Below are positions 1 through 9,600 of a stretch of DNA of 64,000 bases, piece by piece. Both the position numbers and the translations under genes were made by a program. Under the pieces are notes generated by a model, which made no database searches, was not told the origin of the DNA, and saw only the letters and a program-made list of their open reading frames with translations. This DNA is from Bacteroidales bacterium (GTDB lineage: Bacteria > Bacteroidota > Bacteroidia > Bacteroidales > FEN-979): NCBI GenBank assembly GCA_023229525.1, contig JALNZC010000007.1, positions 62,001 to 126,000 on the forward strand, in the 5' to 3' direction. Position 1 is the first letter of the stretch. Each line of letters begins with the position of its first letter.

Positions 1-1
1 G

Positions 2-1486
2 GCCAATTATCGCATCCAGGATCACACTACCGGTATTGCAACCTATTTCCGCGAATACCTCCGGATGGTAATGGCCGATTGGTGCGCCCAACATCCACGT
101 GATGACGAAACACCATATAACCTTTACCGTGATGGTTTAAAAATATATACAACCATCAATTACCGGATGCAGGAGTACGCGGAACAGGCTATGATCCAGT
201 ATATCGGCAAGGAATTACAGCCGTCCTTTTTTGCCCATTGGAAAGGAATGCCAAACGCACCCTTTGTGTTTGAAAAAAATGTAGAAAAAAAGGAGATCAA
301 TAACTTGATGATGTCGGCGATGCGGCGTTCCGATCGTTATCTTCATATGAAGACAGAAGGACGTTCCGACGACCAGATCCTCCGGGATTTCAAAATTCCC
401 GCCAAAATGAAGGTATTTTCATACCGGGGTGAGATCGATACTGTGATGACACCGATGGATTCGATCCGGTATTATAAGTTCTTTCTGCAATCAGGATTAA
501 TGTCGATGGATCCGCATACGGGTCAGGTAAGGGCATATGTTGGAGGAATTGATTATCGGTTTTTTCAGTACGACCATGTAAAACTGAGCAAGCGACAGGT
601 AGGTTCTACCTTTAAGCCCTTCCTTTATACGCTCGCCATGCAGGAAGGAGAATCGCCCTGTTCACGCTATCCCAATGTTCAGCCCGTCATCGAATTGGGT
701 AACGGCGAGGTTTGGGCCCCGGAAAATTCGGATGATCAGCGACGCGGCGAAATGGTCACCCTGAAATGGGCGTTGGCCAACTCGAATAACTGGGTTTCGG
801 GTCAACTTATCCGGAAATATTCCCCTAAGGCAGTTGTTGCTATGGCCCATAAGATGGGCGTTACCAGCGACATCCCTGTGGTATATTCTATTGCTCTGGG
901 TTCCTGCGATCTCAGTCTCTATGAAATGGTCGGCGCCATGAGCGTATTTGCCAACAAGGGCGTATACATCGAACCCTCCTTCATTACCCGGATTGAAGAT
1001 AAGAATGGCAATGTCCTGCAAACTTTCAATACCAAGTCACAGGAGGCCATCAGTGAAGAAACGGCATGGTTGATGATCCAGTTGATGAAGGGGGTTGTGG
1101 AGGCGGGAACCAGCATACGGTTACGATATAAATATGGTTTCGACAACCCGATTGCCGGCAAGACCGGTACTTCCCAGAATCAAAGCGATGGCTGGTTTAT
1201 GGGTATCACACCCGACCTGGTGACCGGCGTCTGGGTGGGATGTGAAGATAGAGCCGCTCATTTCCGTACCATTACTCTGGGACAAGGAGCTAATATGGCC
1301 TTACCGATCTGGGCGCTGTATATGCAGCGTGTTTATGCCGATCCGGCATTACACATTTCCAAACGCGATTTTGATCCGCTTAAAAAACCTCTCGACATCG
1401 ATCTCGATTGCAAAGGTGACGAAGGTTTATCCACCCCTGTAAAAGGAAAGAAAAAGAAGCAGGTTATTGATACGGATGAGTTTTAG
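2..1486 (+). CDS. mrcA: Penicillin-binding protein 1A, C-terminal part (5' truncated by window edge)
   Basis: Bifunctional class A PBP that polymerises and cross-links peptidoglycan in the periplasm. Only the end of the glycosyltransferase-transpeptidase linker and the whole transpeptidase domain are inside the window; the frame is open to base 2. The three transpeptidase motifs are visible: STFK with the acylated serine codon at 605, an SNN motif near 780, and KTGT near 1159. The N-terminal text (QDHTTGIATYFREYLR) is typical of the Bacteroidota PBP1A linker. The C-terminus is a short lysine-rich tail after the domain. It stops with TAG six bases before a heptamer repeat array. The identity is firm; the gene symbol follows the E. 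coli convention. Confidence 0.95.
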   Translation, partial: ANYRIQDHTTGIATYFREYLRMVMADWCAQHPRDDETPYNLYRDGLKIYTTINYRMQEYAEQAMIQYIGKELQPSFFAHWKGMPNAPFVFEKNVEKKEINNLMMSAMRRSDRYLHMKTEGRSDDQILRDFKIPAKMKVFSYRGEIDTVMTPMDSIRYYKFFLQSGLMSMDPHTGQVRAYVGGIDYRFFQYDHVKLSKRQVGSTFKPFLYTLAMQEGESPCSRYPNVQPVIELGNGEVWAPENSDDQRRGEMVTLKWALANSNNWVSGQLIRKYSPKAVVAMAHKMGVTSDIPVVYSIALGSCDLSLYEMVGAMSVFANKGVYIEPSFITRIEDKNGNVLQTFNTKSQEAISEETAWLMIQLMKGVVEAGTSIRLRYKYGFDNPIAGKTGTSQNQSDGWFMGITPDLVTGVWVGCEDRAAHFRTITLGQGANMALPIWALYMQRVYADPALHISKRDFDPLKKPLDIDLDCKGDEGLSTPVKGKKKKQVIDTDEF

Positions 1487-1491
1487 TTATT

Positions 1492-1522
1492 GGATACAGG
1501 ATGCAGGATGCAGGATACAAGA
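1492..1522. repeat. Heptamer array (GGATACA/GGATGCA units)
   Basis: About four and a half 7-bp units directly after the PBP1A stop codon. The same word family recurs at 39.2, 40.7, 41.5, 43.8 and 49.5 kb. It occupies much of the 48-bp convergent gap to the next gene. Confidence 0.85.
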
Positions 1523-1534
1523 TGACTGATAAAA

Positions 1535-2671
1535 TCAGAGTAATTCAATTTTGGGGGAATAAATCACTCCCCGCTCCTTTAACCCCTTAAGCAAATATTC
1601 CACACATGCTGGTTCTTTACCGATATATTCAGGTACTGTGATCCCTTTGCGGGTATAATGGCCGGCGGCAATCATACGCAAGGCTACTGTGGCGGTATAA
1701 CCTGTTGTCCGGGCCATGGAATGTATTCCGGATTCCGGGTCGTATTTATCAAACAGGTCCCAGATGTACCGCATGCGTTTACCCGCCTTCACCCCTTCTA
1801 CTATCACCTGCATTACAGTGATATCCACCTCGCCCTCATTCAGCTTCCATTTTGGGAAAAGAAGTTGGGAGGTAAAGTCAATAGGGCGGATCTTCTTTCC
1901 TTTCACTTCAATAGCGTCGTATTCAAATAAGCCCATCTCCCGCAATACACGCATCTTTTCAATATGTCCTGGGTAACGCAGGGTCTTCTCTTTCATGTTG
2001 GGGCAGTTCATCGTCAATGCCAGGGAGCGTAAACCATCGGTATTGAAAGCTTCCAGTGTGCCAATCCCAGGAAAATTCAATAATTCCGGATCACTGAGTG
2101 CAGGTTTGACGATCATCTTTCCGTTTTCGATATACCGCGCTGGCCGGGTATATTCCTCGATGACATCAATGGGTGAAAACACCGCTTTGTACTCCCAGGG
2201 CCATTCACGTACCTGGGGCAGACCGCCGACATAATATAGTACTTTTTCCGTTTCGTCCAACTGATGATCGGCAAACCCGATCAGTACATTGCACATGCCT
2301 GGCGCCACACCGATATCCATGATTGCTGTGATATTCATTTTTTTTGCCAGTTCATCCAACTGAAACGGATCTTCAATGAAAAAGGCAATATCGACCGCGT
2401 TTTTCCCGGCTTCAATAATGGCCCTGAGCGTCTGAAAACCCATGAAACCTGGAACTGCGTTCACCACCATGTCATATTCCGAAACCAATTGCCTCACTCC
2501 GTCAGGATCGTTTAAATCTTTTTCAACCACCGCCATGGAATATCCATTTGCCACCCGAGATAAGGTCTCCCTGTTGACATCAACCAATGTTACTTCGAAG
2601 TTGGGGTCTTTCGACAGATCGATGGCCATCGGACCACCAACAAGGCCCGCACCCAATACAATTACTTTCAT
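1535..2671 (-). CDS. Saccharopine dehydrogenase-like NAD(P)-dependent oxidoreductase
   Basis: A 378-residue protein with an N-terminal Rossmann fold, shown by the dinucleotide motif GAGLVGGPMA at residues 7-16 followed by an acidic VDVNRE turn. The rest matches the catalytic/C-terminal layout of the saccharopine dehydrogenase superfamily. Length and layout resemble lysine 6-dehydrogenase and carboxynorspermidine-dehydrogenase-type members, so the substrate is probably an amino acid or amino-acid adduct, but the exact reaction cannot be read from sequence. It is cytoplasmic, with no signal peptide. It converges on the PBP1A gene and stands alone, with no clear operon partner. I am sure of the family and unsure of the substrate. 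Confidence 0.85.
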   Translation of the reverse strand: MKVIVLGAGLVGGPMAIDLSKDPNFEVTLVDVNRETLSRVANGYSMAVVEKDLNDPDGVRQLVSEYDMVVNAVPGFMGFQTLRAIIEAGKNAVDIAFFIEDPFQLDELAKKMNITAIMDIGVAPGMCNVLIGFADHQLDETEKVLYYVGGLPQVREWPWEYKAVFSPIDVIEEYTRPARYIENGKMIVKPALSDPELLNFPGIGTLEAFNTDGLRSLALTMNCPNMKEKTLRYPGHIEKMRVLREMGLFEYDAIEVKGKKIRPIDFTSQLLFPKWKLNEGEVDITVMQVIVEGVKAGKRMRYIWDLFDKYDPESGIHSMARTTGYTATVALRMIAAGHYTRKGITVPEYIGKEPACVEYLLKGLKERGVIYSPKIELL

Positions 2672-2781
2672 TTGTTTCTATTTCGTTTGTATAATTTATA
2701 TAATCCTGTCACGTGGAATACATTCTTAACATCCACGATTTACATGAATCATTTTGAACGGGTATTTTCGTTTACGGGAAT

Positions 2782-4800
2782 TTATTCGATAGTTAATTCA
2801 TAGATCTCTCCCTCGTAATCTACTTTTGGAAAAGGAATATTATCCTGTGAATAGGCCGAACCGATCCACCACTTTGTGTTGTGGTATTCCTGGGTGACGA
2901 TCAGCAGCATCTGGTTATTTGGAATCGAAGTAACGTTTTCATCCATATATCCGACCACCCTCATCTTATCCTTCGACGGACCGATTCTCCAGATAATCTT
3001 ATCGGGTTGCCAATCGATCTGGAAATAATAAAATTTCGAACCGAATAGTTCATCGTCTGGTTCAGGTGTTTTCTGGGTGAGGGCACGATAGTTTTTATCC
3101 CACCGGTGTGCCCAGAAGGTCTGGTCCTGGTAACGAACCGGGTAACATCCTTCGTGGAATTCAGCAGGTTGCCAGCACGCCATGTCCCAATTGGTACATG
3201 AAACGGTGATTTTATCATCGTCAGCCAGGATTTCCTCGGGGAAAGGAACATTCCAGTTCTGGACGTTATATTGGTCGTCGATCCCCTGATTGTAAGCCGG
3301 GGGTAAAACCCACGACGGACAGTAAGGTACCGTTTTCAGGATCTCAAAATCAATTTCGGAATAGCCCACATTTTTAACACGCTGATCCTTTTGGCCACCG
3401 TAATAGTTGGCCATATATCCTCCATTGTTGCAATCGCGCCTGAAGTTCCAGTCGGCCTGGCTCATGGTAATTAGCCAGATTGCATTGGTGATACCGTTCC
3501 ACATGTTATCCTTATTCAGCAATTCGGTCAGCTTGCATTTCACGGTCCATTTACCATATGTCATGCCATGTCGGGTAATCACTCCTACATTTTGCTTCTG
3601 CCATTTACCGAATTCGGATTTCGGATTACGGATCATGATCTTGTGATTCACCGGGTCGGAGATGACCGTTTCGCAAGGTTTCGGAGCTACCGTAGGCGTG
3701 ATGGCAACCAACTCTTCTTTCCTGTAAAACCGTTTATTCCAGTTATAATCGAGGCGGGAATAATGATCGTTAAGCACATCGCAGATCACCGGAATATTAT
3801 TCATTTTGGTTGACGCGTCGATATAATGAACGAACTGGTCAAAGGCAGCCCTCCGATACAGAGCCGTGTCCTGGCCGCACCCGTTATTCCCGGAATTTCC
3901 AACCTTATCCTTCGAAAAAGAATTCGGATTGATGTAAATGCCCGCTCCCGGATCGGGATTTGCAATTACCGTCAGTTGTTCAGGAAAACGCAGCACGATC
4001 GTGTTTTTCAGGCTTTTGCCATTTCCGTAAAGAAAATAAAAGAAGGGATTAATAAACCCAGTCTCATTTTTCAGGCCAATGTTTTGTACTCCATCGGGGA
4101 TCCTTTTTTGTTCTAAATTATCTGGGGTGGTTACCACCAGCATAAAACCGTATTTTCCGACACGAGGGTTGCGTTTCCAACGGTCGTTGTGGTTATTGTC
4201 ATAATAACGTTGTTCGTTGCGGGGGTTACCAAGAATGCGGAATTTGCTTGTGATTTGATGGAATTCATTGTCAACCGGGATGATCTCCGTTTCTGCAAAA
4301 GTGGTGGTCGTTTCTTCCCAGCTTCCATAAAAATTTTCCCAGGCATTTGGATGTTGACGGGTACTGTCTTGTGCATCCTGTTCGGGAAATTTATAAGATT
4401 CATTCTGATAATAGAATTTATACCTGAATTTCTGCGGGACGGTACCGGTATTTTTTATCCGGAATTCAATGTTGAAAAAGCCGCCTTCAACCTGGCGAAT
4501 GGAGGGAATGATGAAACCCTGGTCAATGGCGCCGGTATAGTCGAGAAAGAGTGGTTGACCGGGTTTCCAGTTAGCAATGGGATTAAAATCTCTCACCGCG
4601 AATTGCTCACTGGCTGCTTCCATTGACCGGGACGATTGGCCGCAGGAAATAACTAACCATGAAAAAGAAAATACTACAGTAAAAAAAAGCAGGACGGAAA
4701 TCCTTGATGGTTTACAATGTTTAAAAGGCTTACCATGATGAAGAATGAAAAAATTCCATGCCCTGGTTGAATGATATTCGATGATTTGATCTTCTTTCAT
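2782..4800 (-). CDS. GH16-type glycoside hydrolase lipoprotein
   Basis: Probable outer-membrane or periplasmic lipoprotein of 672 residues. A long basic n-region (about 33 residues) is followed by a hydrophobic stretch and a lipobox ending at Cys53 (LVISC). The C-terminal half has the concanavalin-like fold of GH16, with the catalytic signature EIDFE at E482, D484 and E486. This ExDxE form, without the beta-bulge residue, is the one known from lichenases and xyloglucan transferases. The N-terminal half (residues about 70-300) is an unassigned beta-rich region. It is last in the 12.5-to-2.8 kb operon, 9 bp after the FG-GAP gene, so it probably trims the glycan that this operon handles. No later in-frame ATG precedes the signal sequence, so the annotated start is kept. 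Confidence 0.8.
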   Translation of the reverse strand: MKEDQIIEYHSTRAWNFFILHHGKPFKHCKPSRISVLLFFTVVFSFSWLVISCGQSSRSMEAASEQFAVRDFNPIANWKPGQPLFLDYTGAIDQGFIIPSIRQVEGGFFNIEFRIKNTGTVPQKFRYKFYYQNESYKFPEQDAQDSTRQHPNAWENFYGSWEETTTTFAETEIIPVDNEFHQITSKFRILGNPRNEQRYYDNNHNDRWKRNPRVGKYGFMLVVTTPDNLEQKRIPDGVQNIGLKNETGFINPFFYFLYGNGKSLKNTIVLRFPEQLTVIANPDPGAGIYINPNSFSKDKVGNSGNNGCGQDTALYRRAAFDQFVHYIDASTKMNNIPVICDVLNDHYSRLDYNWNKRFYRKEELVAITPTVAPKPCETVISDPVNHKIMIRNPKSEFGKWQKQNVGVITRHGMTYGKWTVKCKLTELLNKDNMWNGITNAIWLITMSQADWNFRRDCNNGGYMANYYGGQKDQRVKNVGYSEIDFEILKTVPYCPSWVLPPAYNQGIDDQYNVQNWNVPFPEEILADDDKITVSCTNWDMACWQPAEFHEGCYPVRYQDQTFWAHRWDKNYRALTQKTPEPDDELFGSKFYYFQIDWQPDKIIWRIGPSKDKMRVVGYMDENVTSIPNNQMLLIVTQEYHNTKWWIGSAYSQDNIPFPKVDYEGEIYELTIE

Positions 4801-4809
4801 GGGTTTTAA

Positions 4810-6594
4810 TTATTTTTTACCATCCGGCAGGGAATACAGGGCAGTAAAATCAGGCAAAATAGATTCATATTTACGTTCACCGGCAACACGCCCGGATACC
4901 ATAAAACCAGGCGTTGATGGACTTATAAAAAAGCCGGGAACCAGCAAAAGTGTTTCATAATATTTTGGATTATGATCTTTTTCGTAACCATGAAAGTCGA
5001 TGGCCGACAGTATCCGGAATGTGGAATCATTAAATTGTATTTCTTTAAGATCATACCGCCAGTCGCGGTTATAACGGAAAATGCGGGGTGCATCCCCTCC
5101 TGGCTGATCCAGAATAAAGAACTGGTCGGTCGGTTTCAGGGTGTCGTTACCGATGGTTTTTCCGGAATATTCCTGTCTTTCGGGAAAGAGTGGGATCCAG
5201 CGACCGGCGCTGAATTTTCTTAGGGTATAACCCCGTTTCCCATTTTCTTTATTCTTGATAACAGTCAGCACGATTTCGTCGGTAACACCGGGTATAAACC
5301 TGCCAGTTGTAATCCCATACTCAAATTTATTATTGTTCCATTCAGGTACCGGACCCGGGTTGTCTCCGGTTATATTTTTCCAGTTTCCACCGGCATTACC
5401 CTGCATGCTGAAGATCATCATTTTCCATGTTCCGTCGGGAGCCAGGTTAAGGATTTCAGAACGGTGGTCACCGTCGAAATCGCCGGCGTACAATCCTGCT
5501 GGAGGGGAATCGGATTTCCAGAGGATTTTTAAGCTGGTTTGCAGCGTTCCCGATGCAGAACATACCTCTTTGACCGGTTCAGCTTTTGCCAGGATCCAGC
5601 TCTTTTCGCAACAAAGAATGAATTGACAGGTTGTTCCTGTAATAAATTTTCCTTTAAGTACTTTTTTAATCTTCCCAAAAGGAGCGAGCAGCCCGGTATT
5701 GGTAATAACAACCTGACGAAAATCTTTACCTGACTGGCAACAAGTAAAAAGTATCGGTTTGCCATCAACTCCTGTTATCAGCAGGTCATCATTGCCGGTA
5801 CCGAGGAAATTTCCGGCGACAGCGGGAGCATCGGATAAAAATCTCGCCTGATTGACTGATTTTACGCCATCCTCTTTTTCAAGGAAAGAAACCTGCCATG
5901 GCGGAAAATTAAACCGTGGTGAAAAGACTCCACCCCTGGTCATGTCGATGAGGGCCGAATCCCCTCGCCGGTCAACGGGACCGCCGAAAACGATGTAATA
6001 ATCGTCGATCAGGATATCGGTGTGGCTGTTGTTCCAGAAATAGACCTGGAGCTTGTTATCGGGTTTAAATTTGATGGAAGTCAGGTCGAAATAACCGCTG
6101 ATCTTGAACCATTTTCCCTGTGGCACTTCAGGTTCCCGGATTCCGACACCCTGCCAGCAAACATTAACTCCCAACTCATTGGATGCCGCAAATACCAAAG
6201 AGCCTTTCACCTCATTTTTCGTAGGAAAAACGTAAACCCAGGCGCTCATGGCAACCGCTTTCATGTTGTCAACTCCAATCTCCTTTACTGAGCGTTCAAT
6301 GGTGAGGCTGTAACTATTCTGGCCGAATGCCTTTACGGAATATTGTCCCGAATGTGCAATCCCCTTGTACATTCCTCCCGGAGTCTCTTTTCCTGAGGCA
6401 ACCTCAAAATCAAAATAGAGTGATTTAGGCGCATGCGAATATATCTGTTGCGGATTTGCAAACTCCTTTTCGGCAGATGCCGGTAGTTTCACAACCCTGT
6501 TAAAAGGAAAATATTTCAGGCCAAGCGTTACAACAACGATGGATAAAATCAAAAGCAGGGTAAACAGCAATTTCCTTTTCAACTTTTTATTCAT
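4810..6594 (-). CDS. Membrane-anchored jelly-roll and FG-GAP (VCBS-like) protein
   Basis: A 594-residue protein with one N-terminal membrane segment (residues about 8-25), so it is likely anchored in the inner membrane with the rest periplasmic. Residues about 57-205 form the jelly-roll-like module shared by several proteins in this window. It opens with YFDFE and ends with LQVYFWNN plus ILIDDYYIVF. The remainder contains integrin-type FG-GAP repeats, for example AGDFDGDHRSEIL, with Ca-binding-like DxDGD loops. No catalytic residues were recognised, so a binding or scaffold role is inferred. It lies 10 bp after the giant papain-like gene and 9 bp before the GH16 lipoprotein, in the same operon. 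Confidence 0.7.
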   Translation of the reverse strand: MNKKLKRKLLFTLLLILSIVVVTLGLKYFPFNRVVKLPASAEKEFANPQQIYSHAPKSLYFDFEVASGKETPGGMYKGIAHSGQYSVKAFGQNSYSLTIERSVKEIGVDNMKAVAMSAWVYVFPTKNEVKGSLVFAASNELGVNVCWQGVGIREPEVPQGKWFKISGYFDLTSIKFKPDNKLQVYFWNNSHTDILIDDYYIVFGGPVDRRGDSALIDMTRGGVFSPRFNFPPWQVSFLEKEDGVKSVNQARFLSDAPAVAGNFLGTGNDDLLITGVDGKPILFTCCQSGKDFRQVVITNTGLLAPFGKIKKVLKGKFITGTTCQFILCCEKSWILAKAEPVKEVCSASGTLQTSLKILWKSDSPPAGLYAGDFDGDHRSEILNLAPDGTWKMMIFSMQGNAGGNWKNITGDNPGPVPEWNNNKFEYGITTGRFIPGVTDEIVLTVIKNKENGKRGYTLRKFSAGRWIPLFPERQEYSGKTIGNDTLKPTDQFFILDQPGGDAPRIFRYNRDWRYDLKEIQFNDSTFRILSAIDFHGYEKDHNPKYYETLLLVPGFFISPSTPGFMVSGRVAGERKYESILPDFTALYSLPDGKK

Positions 6595-6604
6595 GCAGCA
6601 AAGT

Positions 6605-9600
6605 TTAGCGGATAAGGATCATCTTGGTGGTACCCTGATAATCGTTGGTTATCATGCGACAGATATAGATTCCGGCTGCCACGTTATGACCTTGGTCGTC
6701 GTTGCCGTCCCATGAAAGCAGGTGATCACCGGCTCCCAGGCTGGAATTCATGAGGATGCGCACTGGAACTCCCTGCAAATCACAGATCGAAATGAACACG
6801 GACGAAGGAGTCTGAAGCTGGAAATGCAAGTTGGTTTTTCCGTTGAAGGGATTGGGATAATTACCAACCAGCCTTGTTGCACTGGTTTTTCCCGGATCTT
6901 CAACAACAACAGGATAACTGACATGCAATGTTACCGGAATTACAAATTTATTGTTATAGAAATCCCGTGCGATGAAACTGCATTGGTAGGTTTTTTGTAA
7001 AAGACCAGTAGCATCGATCGTGAAGTGTACCGTCGCAGTCTGGCCATGCATCAAGTCGCCGGTATTGCTGCCGAGAGTAAGCCAGGTATTACCCAACCCG
7101 GAATTGGTAATTTTAACATGGCCGGCTTCAAGATGAGGATTTTCACCAATACTATCCCCAGTAAGACTATATACAACAAAAACATCGTTCATAAGAGCTT
7201 TGTTGATGTTTCCCGAAACTGAAGCTGAAGCCGTTTCTCCGGGCTTGAGGACACCAAGGCCACCGGTAGTTTCGCCAAACCAGTTCAATGAACTTCCCAT
7301 AAACGGAGTTTCCTGCAGGATCAGTTCGCCTAACGACCCTCCCGAAAAATTGGTTGCTCCAGCGATATTTACTCCTTCCGGGAAATCGAGTTTGATGTGT
7401 TTTATGTTTTCGTTATCTGAACTGTTGTTATGGGCGCTGAAAGTCCAGTTAAAGGCCTGACCCGGAACAAATTCTCCGGAAGTGCATGAGATGTACGATC
7501 CATTCAGGTTGTCGGGTGAGCGGTCAATATTACCGGTTGCGGTGTCGAATACCATGACTGAATATTTAAGAATTCCACCGCCCAGGTTGGTGATCTGAAT
7601 GGAATCGGCCACACTTTGTCCCGGGTGTAACGATTTTTCGAAAGAAAGTGGGCCGACAGAAAGTTCTGGCAGGGCTCCTTCGATAAGTGGCATGGAAATA
7701 ACGTCAACAATACAACCATCCCATCCTGTACTTACTGAATAGTCCTTATGATAAATCCAGGAAAAGGTGTGATAACCTGCCGGAACCGGATAGGTCACCT
7801 TGTTCCAGGGAATAATTCCATCCCAGCGACCCAATTCAAATCCATCCATCTTAAAAGAGAGATAATCGTAATTTTTATTGCCGCTCGGATCATGCTCGCA
7901 GGAAACATATTTCCAGAAACTGATTTCACCTCCTGTCAGAACTTGGAAACTGAGGTTCATCACACTTTCTGCATTATCAGTAATACCGCCAGACCGGGCC
8001 GCAAATTCCCCGTTGACAACAACGGCTGATTGGAGTAACCAGGGCCATTGTCCGGAAAAAAACCAGGGAAATTTATTGAAATCACCGGTTTCATAATCTT
8101 CAATGATCTGGCCTGAAAGAAGATACACCGTGTCCTGGCTTGAAAAATTATTATTTGCTGTGAGTTCCGAAACTATTTTATAGAGATGCTCGAATGAAGC
8201 TGCATGACCGACTGTAACATGAAAGGTCAGCGTGGCGCTTGAATCGGGAATCAGCAATCCGATTGTTGCCGTGTTCGGATTCACCGTCAGGTTGGTATCA
8301 ATTGAGTTTAATTGAACTGCGATCGAAGAAGCTTTGGCGCTCCCGGTATTTTTATAGGTGATCAGAATATCCGCGCTTTCGCCCGGGTCCAGCAAACCGT
8401 TATCCCCATCAAGAAGATGGGTATTAGTTACAGATAATACCGGGGCATGAGTCATCAGGTTAAAGATACGTTCGAAGTCAAATCCACCCGCAATCCACTG
8501 CATTGTGAACTGAATAGCATGCTTATCGGGCACATCGGAGGCCACTTCAAATGAAAAAGCATTGGATAGTGTCAAAGTCTCACCTCCATTGATAATGGGT
8601 ATTTCCTCTGTGCTATCGGTCAAAGTGACATAAGGATCATTTAGTAAAATTGAAACATGCACATTTTGAAAGTTCTGAGTCCCCGTATTGGTTATTTTCA
8701 GGGTAATATCTGCAGTTTCGCCAAACTCGATCAGGCTGTCGCCGCCGGATGTAATGACCGGGGTTACAAGTAATCCATATGAACCGAACAGCAAAGTTTT
8801 GGTTGAAGCGATATTGTTATTATCGGTAACGCGCAGTTTAATGGGCATATCCTGATAAGAATGGGTAGGTGTCCCGGTAATTTGGCCTTCTTCTGAAACA
8901 CTCATTTCAGTCGGGAAACCACAGGTCAAAAATTTGTCCAGTACATTTGGTGTTATGGAAGGCGCGTTGTTGAACAGCGACAACTGGTAGTTTTTGTTGT
9001 CCCCTCCCGACAATCCTCCGGTCCAATTCGTGCTGATCGGAAAGATCATATCGCCATAATAATATTCAATGGTGCCGTCGGGATAAAGTTTCACGGCGAA
9101 GTTCAGGTTGGAACTCCCCTGCATATTGTAAATGGAAGCATTCCAGCGAATGATGGCATAGTTGGCGTTACCTTCGTACCAGATTCCTTGTCCGCTCGAT
9201 GGATATATTGCAAGGTCGGTCATAAAGGGAGAGATAATGCCTGTTTGTTTGAACAGCAGCATGTCATTTACCTGATATGGATAGTGGTAAGGCTGATCAT
9301 CAAACAGGATGAATCCGTCGGCATAGATATATAATTTGTTTACCGATTTTTGATAAAACGGAAAATCGAAATTGAGCGTCTTGATAGCATAGCCTGAATT
9401 GTTGTCGGTTAAGGTTAATTTCTCAGCTGACACTGTCGGGAAGTTAGCAGAACTTGTGCTTTCGGGGTAATCGAGTTTCACATCCCAATGGTAAGGCGAT
9501 GCCCCTCCTGTGGAAGTTAAAGTCACATCATATGGCTGGTAGAGAAGAGCCGGAGGCAGGGTATCGCTGGTAATGACCGGTTTATCAAAATTGAGGGTAT

